The position numbers and the translations under genes were made by a program. A stretch of 64,000 nucleotides of DNA from Tanytarsus gracilentus (lineage: Eukaryota; Arthropoda; Insecta; Diptera; Chironomidae): assembly GCA_038502055.1 (NCBI GenBank), contig JAXRKN010000045.1:84501-148500 (forward strand), in the 5' to 3' direction. The notes beneath the pieces are model-generated. The model saw only the letters and a program-made list of their open reading frames with translations. It did not search any database and had not been told where the DNA came from. The first letter of the stretch is position 1. Every line of letters starts with the position of its first letter. This document shows, one piece after another, positions 1 through 8,100 of this stretch.

Positions 1-214
1 GAAAAAAAAACTAAAATAGTATATTGTTCTCGTATATATGTTTGTTTTCTCCTCTCTCAGGAATTTCTTGATTAAATATTTGAAAAGCGAAAAGTGTAGA
101 AAATTATCGTAGAAATCACAACTACAAATGCAGAAGAAGTGACGCGAGAGAAAAAAAAGATAAATAGCTGATAAACAACAGCAAAAATCGTGCTTTAATA
201 GACCTTAATTTTTC

Positions 215-352
215 TCAATGTCTTTCTTCGATGAGCGCAAGACAGCTAACAAAAAATTTCATGAAACCATGCTTCGAACGTCCGTGCACAGAAGCAATAA
301 AGCAAAGAAAAATCATGAAAATATTAATTAGCGGTGCAACGGTTTTTTGCAT
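215..352 (-). CDS. possible signal-peptide exon of a minus-strand gene nested in the synapsin intron (partial)
   Basis: On the minus strand a T-rich tract ending in CAG (380-390) is followed by 27 nt of leader and an ATG at 352-350. The reading starts MQKTVAPLINIFMIFLCFIA and continues SVHG, a textbook secretory signal peptide, then meets a stop at 215 if unspliced. A donor probably lies inside (GTTAGC or GTTTCA are candidates), so the remaining exons would be off the left edge. It matches a spliced 5'UTR exon at 3024-2848. In Drosophila and vertebrates the Timp gene is nested in a synapsin intron, so a Timp first exon is the obvious hypothesis, but no TIMP domain residues are visible here. 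The identity is inference; the exon itself is moderately supported. Confidence 0.35.
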   Translation of the reverse strand: MQKTVAPLINIFMIFLCFIASVHGRSKHGFMKFFVSCLALIEERH

Positions 353-875
353 TTTACTTCTCGTTTGTTCTTTTTTGGGCTGAAGATTGTGGTCAGACCA
401 AAAAGGAAAATAAAGCAACCGAGACGAGAGGATGAACCGGAAATGATTCGCTATATTGATTACAATTATGTCTTAAAAATTAATTTTTAACCTAAATGAT
501 TTTTTTTTTGTTTTATCTCACATCGAAATATAAGACTGCGCTGATAAAAAATTACCTGCAGTGAAATGACGAAATTCGTGAGTTATTAAATTCGTAGAAA
601 TTTACAAAAAAATATTTATGATTGTTAATTTGAAACTCCTACAAAATATCTTTCTCGAATATTTAAATTCACCCAGATGAGCTCACAAGATGGATTAATA
701 AATTAGACTCACGAAAGAGAGAGTGAGTAAAATATTCTTCTTACTCTTCCACCCACATTTTAGTGTCGCTAAAATACGGCTGGCCGAAATCTCAGATCAC
801 CCTAAATTTGCAACACTTTTAGACGTATTTACAACTACAACAGAAAAATCTAATAAAGTTTTTTATAATCTTCAC

Positions 876-985
876 TTTTTAGTGTAATCCATACAAGGTA
901 TGGAAACGCTTATATGCACGTAATTCCGTCGTCTGTCCGTCTGTCAGTATGTTCGTTCCATCGAGAACTCGGCTCCTGGACCAGC
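876..985 (+). repeat. dispersed repeat R1, 5' part
   Basis: Begins TTTTTAGTGTAATCC and continues through GTAATTCCGTC and GGCTCCTGGACCAGCTAG. It matches the same-ordered blocks at 15450-15628 (+), 7291-7463 (-) and 58686-58946 (-). The 3' continuation of this copy is found at 1491-1530. Confidence 0.7.
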
Positions 986-987
986 TA

Positions 988-1490
988 GTTTTCCCGTTCA
1001 ATGCTTGTCCATGTTGTTCCTAATTATTCCTAATTATTCCTAATTATTCCTAATTATTCCTAATTATTCCTAATTATTCTAATTATTCCTAATTATCTAA
1101 TTATTCCTAATTATTCCTAATTTTTTTTTTTTTCACCGCTCGAATGAAATTGTTGCGGTTAACGTAACCGCCATTGAAATTTTGAAAGGGAGGGGGGGTT
1201 TAACTTTTCGCATCTTTTTCTTTTCACATCTTTTTCTTTTTTGAGGCGAAAAGTGTCAATAGTAAACAGAAGAAAATTAAAATCTTTGGTGGTTGTGTTA
1301 TCAGTGATTGACAGCTGTAAATGAATCAACTCGAATGAAATCTAATTTGTGCAACTCTTATAGACATTTTCGAGTAAAAATATTTATTTAAACTTGCGAT
1401 TTACAAGTGATTTTATTAAATAAAAGTTTCACACACATCTCATTTATGCGACAGCGTATAAAAAAATGGACACGTTCAAACTGAAAATGT
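988..1490. mobile_element. element C inserted in an R1 repeat (503 bp, 9-bp TSD)
   Basis: An R1 copy is interrupted here. Its sequence GACCAGCTA occurs at 979-987 and again at 1491-1499, after which R1 resumes (AGACTTCGGG...). The insert has loosely inverted ends (left TTTTCCCGTT...TGTCCAT, right ATGGACACGTT...GAAAA), an array of TAATTATTCC units and a body at about 1135-1460 that is found again at 38535-38875. A 9-bp duplication is typical of Mutator-like elements, but class is not established. Confidence 0.65.
1018..1122. repeat. 10-bp tandem array (TAATTATTCC)n
   Basis: About ten tandem copies of TAATTATTCC with a few one-base losses (TAATTATTC, TAATTATC). The same unit forms the arms of repeats at 21655-21830, 38440-38530 and 38875-39088, so the array is a component of a dispersed element rather than a simple local expansion. 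Confidence 0.8.
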
Positions 1491-1593
1491 GACCAGCTAT
1501 AGACTTCGGGCTTTTGCCAGATGGTAGCGTGTCAAAAAGTGTTGGAAATTTCAAGCTGATCTGAGATTTCGGCCAGCCGTATTTTAGCGACAC

Positions 1594-2847
1594 ACATTTT
1601 ATACCTCTCTGAAGTCATTTTACTTATTTCTCGAAAAGCTATTATCATTGGAATAAATGTGCAAAATATTTTTAAACATCAACACAATAATTCTTTTCGA
1701 ACATTGAGGCTCATAAATTCATTTCGCCGCTCGGTAATGACAGATAGTCGAGATTAACGCAACCATCTAATTCGATTAGCGACACTTTTTTCAATCGTCT
1801 CGTCACTCTTAAAAATTTCTTTGCCATGTGCTTTCAAAAAAATTATGTTTTTGTGTGAATTTGCCAGAATTTTGATAGTGTCGATGAAGGAGCGAAGTCT
1901 CGCGACACGAATGGAAATCGTGATGTTTTGATTTATAAAAATAGCCGTTAATGAAGAAGAAGAGAGAAAAATAAATTTCGTCACTTAATGAATCTCCGAA
2001 AGGCATCAGACGCAATAGCGATAAAGAACTTTAAAGAATGTTCGGTTGTTGATGAAGAATACAATTACATATTAAGAGAAACGGAAAACTTGAACTTAAA
2101 TTTTTTACTGAAATTTAAAAAAAGAGGAGCCTAAACATTATTGTTTTATACGTTTTATTTTTAATCCACTCATTCATTCATTCTCGTGTATTTGTCACAC
2201 GTAACTCAATGATGATATCAGCTAGTGGATTCGCGGGAAAAAGAAATTATTATTATTGTTGGCGAAAAAGTGTCACCACGATGGGAGCTCAAAGAAGAAA
2301 ATTTATGTGAATTGCGGTGAGGAGATGTTAGGTGGTTAATAGATAAATGTGATGTTCTCATGGGTTTTAAGAGAAAAAATTGTTTTATGATCAGAAGCAC
2401 CAAAGACGATTTTAATTTTTCATAAAAAATTTGATGCTATTTTGAATTCTATTTTTATATAGTCGACATGACAATATCAAGAACGAATTGTGTCATTTTT
2501 TTAAGAAAAAAATAAACGAAGACGACACAAATTAAAAATCAGAAAAAATTAATTGGATCAGAAGTAAAGAGAGAAAAAGATATAAATTAAGCCGTTGAGG
2601 CTACTCACACCGTTAATTTCGTCTTATTTTGTGTGTGCAAAAGCAGTTGCTTTATTATAATCTCCAGAGGCGATTTCTGCGTGTTGCGTTAACTTCACTT
2701 GAGCTTAAGCCTTTCTTTCATCAAGGTTAATTTTTTTACTTCTCTTTCTTTCTTTTAGTATATTGAAATTTTAAAATTCTTTTATGATCTTTTTTCGTTT
2801 TTAACTCACAACACTTTTTTAATTTTCTTCTTTTCCTTAGCACTTAC
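1594..2847. other. non-coding stretch, presumed intron
   Basis: AT-rich DNA with only short chance reading frames. Around 1720-1745 there is a faint resemblance to the start of the element C body (cgctcg..atgacag..gattaacgcaacc). It would be intron of the nested minus-strand gene and of synapsin. Nothing else is supported. Confidence 0.5.
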
Positions 2848-3024
2848 AGTGTTTTTAACTAACAACTTGAAAGTTGATGGAAAAATATATTTTTTCACTT
2901 TTTAAGTCTCGCAATATTAAAGGAGAAAATTTTTCTTATGAATTTTATTTACAATTTCGCGGTCAGATTTTTAAACGCTTTTTTTCGATGATGTTGTTCA
3001 CAACGCGAACAGTCAAGACGAACT
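2848..3024 (-). other. candidate 5'UTR exon of the minus-strand nested gene
   Basis: From a TCAGTT initiator-like motif (A at 3024) the minus strand runs 177 nt without any ATG, although it is AT-rich, and ends in a strong donor CT|GTAAGTG at 2848/2847. The next good acceptor on this strand followed by an ATG is at 380, before the signal-peptide exon. Lack of ATG plus the consensus donor support a non-coding first exon. Confidence 0.4.
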
Positions 3025-3058
3025 GAAGCGCTAACGCTCTCAACGCTCAATTTTTATA
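3021..3058 (-). promoter_or_regulatory. candidate TATA plus Inr core promoter
   Basis: Minus strand: TATAAAAA begins at 3058 and TCAGTTCG lies at 3026-3019, so the first T of the TATA motif is 34 nt upstream of the initiator A. This is slightly longer than the usual 30-31 but within range. The interval is locally GC-richer (GAGCGTTGAGAGCGTTAGCG). It reads toward position 1, opposite to synapsin. Confidence 0.4.
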
Positions 3059-5099
3059 TTTAATTTCTTTTCTCAATTCTCTTCTTTTTTATTTTCTTTT
3101 TCACAACTACTCACACAAAATTCATTCGCTCTTTTTTCAAATCTATATAGCCATGAGAGAGAGAGAAGGAAATTTTAGAGTTAATTAGCAACTTACAAAT
3201 GCTCTCTAATATAGTGCATGCACATACCAGATGCTTATTGATTGATTTTTCGTCATTCCGATGATTTATTTTCGCTTCAACCTGACTGAAGTGTGCGTTT
3301 GCGTCCAAAACAACAGACTTATAAGGCCAAAAAAGTTGAGTCAGTGGGTGCTCGATGTTGCATTTAATTAAAAAGTTATTTGCATTCAATTAAATGGATG
3401 CCGGATTTGTTTTTACTAAAAACTTTTTAGGGATGAACTTGGCATCGACACAACAATTTTCGTTTTATTACTCTCTCACTGACTTGCTATATTTGAGTGA
3501 TGACTATCCGATCTATTTTAGTTGCAAGATCTGCCCTCTTGCTACCACGTGCGCACTAAATTATAATAAAATTCTCAATTATTAGCTAGTGACTCATATT
3601 CCGTTTTTAAAGCTGCGGGATTTGATTCTTGGAAAAATTGATGTTTAAAAATAAAACTGAGATTGAGGATTATGATGAAATTAATTATGAAAATATTTAT
3701 TTTCTCGGATGTTTAAAAATGCTTCTCTGGATTTTATTTGAATTTTGAAAGATTAAGGTTAAATTAACCTCCATAAATTTGCAAAAATATTTTTAAAAAT
3801 TTTGACGGTTTTTTAGAATATAAATTATTGTGACTTATTCAATTCAATCTCAAAATTAAACCAAAAAAAGCTTTTAAATATATTTAACCTTTGAGTTGTA
3901 AAATGTAAATGACACTCGATTAAAGTAGCATCCAAACGCTAATTGAAATCGCTGATGAAACAAAGAACAAATTTCATGGGATGCCGATTTGATTTCCGCA
4001 ATTACATTAAAAAATCGTGTGTCGATTAACATAATTATCTCAACACTTTTCACCGTGCCCGATGATCTGCGAACTGAGGGTTGGCGCGCGCAAATGATGC
4101 CATTAATGTAAATTGTGACAGAAATGAAAGTGTTATTTAAATTTTACTCGTTTTTGACGGTTTCTTAAAAGCATAAAGCACTTCTCGTGTGATATTTTTC
4201 TCTCATCACATCGCTCGATGTTGACGACTTTTACAGGTTTTCTTCTCTTCATAATTTCACTGACTGCCTGGCTACATGCCAATCCATCATCGTCATCATT
4301 TTGAGGCCAAAACTAGAACGTATTTCTTAAAAAAGGCAGCATGTACCGTGTTTCAGCGTGTTGAATAAAAAATACTCTCGTCTTCAATGTCAAGGCAAAA
4401 CAAAATAAGAGTCTCAAAATGTGAATGATGTTATTTAAACTGCACGCAATCAATTTGCAAAAGAAAACAGAGTTTATGAGGAATGTGAGGAAGTTCATCG
4501 ATGCCAAATGTGAGAAATTTTCGCGTCATGAGGGTTTTTTGGCAGCACAATTTTTGAATAATAGTTTTCTCAATTATAAACTGATGCAAAATATTTTTTT
4601 TGACAAGGAATAAATATTAGTTATTAAATACGGTTAAATACAAATTAATTTGTAAGTACCTAAATTTATTTTAAAAGACGCGAGAACAACGGTAAGGACG
4701 GAAGCTGCGCTGGTTTGCATCTGACCAGGGTCGAAAGATACCTGAGAGCTATCACTTTGAAAAATACCAATACCAAGTACTTAAATTTATTTTAAAAAAA
4801 ACCTTCTTTCTTTAAAATCTTACACTGAAAAATAAACAGTTTCGTAAGCATTCAAAACAACCTCAGAAATAATGCATATACTTATAGGAAATTCACATTA
4901 TGCCCCGTGTATTTATTGAAACAAAAAAAAATTAAATTTCTATATTCTGGCCGTAAGGGAAAATTTTTTCCCACCAATTTTTACACGTTCATATGTTTTC
5001 ATATTTATTTACATGCTCATTATATAATTCTTGTCCATCACGAATTAACGTTTGAGAGCACACGTCTCGCTCTTATTTATTGTTCAATCAATTGAAGCG

Positions 5100-5100
<1 letters not shown>
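3059..5100. other. non-coding stretch, presumed synapsin intron
   Basis: Both strands contain only short frames without protein-like composition or matched splice sites. I looked for the synapsin exon preceding the microexon at 5167 and did not find it, so the intron probably extends past the left edge. Apart from the repeat at 4651-4802 I see nothing in it. Confidence 0.5.
4651..4802. repeat. short element flanked by 22-bp direct repeats
   Basis: AAGTACCTAAATTTATTTTA at about 4655 recurs as AAGTACTTAAATTTATTTTA at about 4776, flanking roughly 100 bp. Inside, ACCAGGGTCGAAAGATACCT (from 4726) and the next 29 bp recur in inverse orientation at about 36105-36155 as a near-identical block. The structure suggests an insertion with a duplicated target, but its class is unknown. 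Confidence 0.5.

Positions 5101-5157
<57 letters not shown>
5101..5157 (+). repeat. (CT)n microsatellite serving as polypyrimidine tract
   Basis: About 28 uninterrupted CT dinucleotides, then CTTATTTTCAG, which is the 3' splice site of the 36-nt synapsin microexon at 5167. The repeat therefore sits exactly where the polypyrimidine tract belongs. Confidence 0.9.
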
Positions 5158-5163
<6 letters not shown>

Positions 5164-5166
5164 CAG

Positions 5167-8100
5167 TGCAATTGGAACAAGTTTCCTTGTGTCTTAAAAG
5201 CGGTAAGTAAAAGCAGTTGGTAGTTGATTTTTATATCAATTATGGCAAATCAAAATATCTCTCTCGTGTTTACTTAATCAGGGACATTGTCACGGTGGCA
5301 AAGCAATTGCTAAACTTGACATCTCCGGTGCACTCCATGATGCTGCTGGATTGCTATGTGGTCCTGTTCTCAACACACAAGGTTCATATTGCTGCATCGA
5401 GCCCTATGTTGAAGGCAAATTCGACATTTTGGTTCAGAAGATTGGCAGCAATTATCGAGCATTCATGTAAGTTTGAAAATTTAACGGTTTTTTGGATTTA
5501 CCAGAACTAACTGTTAAATTTAAATAGGATTAAAGGCCCTAAATCTGATCACTAAATTTAACCACCCAATTTCGATCACTTTTGTTTTATTTAATCTTTC
5601 ACATTTCCTTCACTCCAAAAATTCTGATATAGTCTCAAACAAATTTTTTTGAGATGTTCAAAATGACTCTAAGAATTTGAGTCATACTTTCACCCATTCA
5701 AGAGTGGGTATAATGTTCAGAATATTTGTTCCTTGCATTAAGAGGAACCTAAATATGCGATAAAAGTTCTTAGGTTGACTGGATATCACTTCCAGCACTG
5801 TATCTTACGTTGAATGGATCTAGAGTTTCGGAAAGCTTGGTGTTTGAAGCTTGGGCTCAGCTCGGCTCGAGCTCGATCATTTTGTCAAGCTTTCAAGACT
5901 GAGTTTGTATGAAAATTTTCAAATTTGTGACCAAAAATTTTTGAACATCATTTTACATTTTCGCGTTATAATTACAATCAAATTTTATAGAATATTATTA
6001 GGACAAAGCAAAATCAGTAAAAAAACACCTCGAACTCTATTTGTCACAGTATTTAGTTAAGTTACAGTAAATGGACAAAATATTACGAACACTTGGTAAA
6101 AATGAAGTTTCGGCGTTAGAGAAAGATTAATAATGCTATACATGTTATATTTTTTAAATAATGCATTAAAAAAGCAATTAATTGGCATTTCTCTTTTTTG
6201 AAACAAATCATGTCTTGGTCTGAAATCGACCATAGTTCCAAAAGTGGATTTTCTTTTACTAGCTGAAAATCAAAATATGGGTCAGTTTGTGATGAAAACC
6301 ACTTCACAAAAATCTGAAAAAATTCACAGAGTTAGAACAGTTCATGAACTATTACTGACATAAGTTTCAAATTTTTTGGATCATCGGTTCCGCAAGATCC
6401 AGTGCCGATATATAAAATGCAGTTTTGAGCTCCCACTGTAGTTAGTGTGCATCATATTTTGAATAAGACTTTAAAATCCAGTTCCTTGAGTAAATACCTA
6501 TCCAACAATATACATATATCTTGGGTTTTGAGCTATTGCAAGCATAGGCGGAGGCAAAAATTTTTTCCTTTTTTTTTATCGTAACCAACAAGATCCAGCT
6601 TATTTTTAATTTATTTTTTTGCAGATTTAAGTTCGTCTAGTTGCAACGAACAAACTTTTTGAACATTTTATATATGTTCTTGAATACCTGGAAGTACAAG
6701 TTATTTCAAGTTTTAAATCAAAGAGAGGAAATTTAAGGCTTCTTCATACAAATACTAAGAGAAATAGTCATTTGGATGAAAAGCTCAAAATAACTTGTAC
6801 TTCCAGGTATTCAAGAACATATATAATGTTCACAAAGTTTGTTCGTTGCAACTAGACGAACTTAAATCTGCAAAAAAATAAATTAAAAGCACTTCCATTA
6901 AGGCTGTACAGCTGGATCTTGTTGGTTCCGATGGCAAAAAAAGATCCAGTAGATAGTTTTTGCCTCCGCCTATGCTTGCAATAGCTCAAAACCCAAGATA
7001 TATGTATATTGTTCGATAGGGATTTACTCAAGGAACTGGATTTTAAAGTCATTCAAAATATGATGCACACCAACCACAATGGGAACTAAAAATCACCAAG
7101 CTTTCAAGCTCAAGCTTAGCTCGAGCCGAAACTCTAAACATGTGAGATGAGCATTTTTCTAACACGTGTTTTTCACGTGTTGATACTCTTATACAACTGG
7201 AATGGAAATGAGATCCACTCTCCTGTGGAGGATCTTGTGGAACTGACAGTGGGAAAATTTTAAAACTTCTGTAAAGGTTCACTTAGGTCACGATCCCAAA
7301 AATTCCTAAAATGGGCTAATATAGACCCTAAGACCTACCCTCTGGCGAAAACCCGAAGTCTCTAGCTGGCTCAGAAGCTGAGATCTCGAAGGAACGGACA
7401 GACGGATGGACGGAATCACGAGCGTATAAGTGCTACCACCTCTGGTGGGTTACACTAAAAAGGCATGCCCATTGACCGTGGACACACTAAAATATTTTTT
7501 AATCATGTTTTGTGACTTTTAACTCCAAGACTCTTCAATTTTTTATCTAATTGCATTTAAATTTCCATTTATTTAACTAAATTTACATTCAGATGAAAGT
7601 GATCGAATTTAAGTTGAAAAAGTGATCGAATTTAAGTCGAAAAAGTGATCGAACTTAGGAATCTTGTGATCGAAGTTAGGTCGGAAACATTTTAATGATT
7701 TTAGCTATGAAAGGGGTCCTCAAAACCACACATATTTGTACACATAGACTTAACCACATTTTTAATTAAAAATCGCGTTTTGGAGTTGTCGATTGTCTTT
7801 ACTCGCGATCGACTCTTGCTCAGTGTGACACTATCCTCGTGAAAAAACCGACATAAGCGCATATTTCAAATGAACTTAACGGCTTTGACAATGAATTAGA
7901 CAGTTTATTGATCATTTTACATGCTGACATTGTGGTCAATGTATGGCTAATATCCATATTTGCAGGCGCAAGTCAATGACTGGAAATTGGAAGACAAATC
8001 AGGGCTCTGCGATGTTGGAGCAGTTACAAATCACCGAGAAATACAAGAATTGGATTGATGAGGTGAGTGAGCGGTTTATATTATTTACTTTCTGCAATGT

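Larger units (their letters stand above)
763..1593. mobile_element. MITE family A, long composite copy (831 bp, 8-bp TSD)
   Basis: Perfect 37-bp terminal inverted repeats starting GTGTCGCTAAAATACGGCTG are flanked by an exact 8-bp direct repeat ACATTTTA (755-762 and 1594-1601). No transposase reading frame is present. An 8-bp duplication suggests hAT- or P-like mobilisation. The interior is not native: it contains a dispersed repeat (R1) which is itself split by another insertion at 988-1490. A short relative (231 bp) lies at 14253-14483. Confidence 0.85.

Noticed and set aside
3394..3585. Open frame starting MDAGFVFTKNFLGMNLA
   Set aside because: Tested as a synapsin or TIMP exon; no matching motif and no splice frame. 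Composition looks like chance.
4425..4613. Open frame with MRNVRKFIDAKCEKFSRHEG
   Set aside because: No domain signature, no promoter or splice context, in AT-rich intron.
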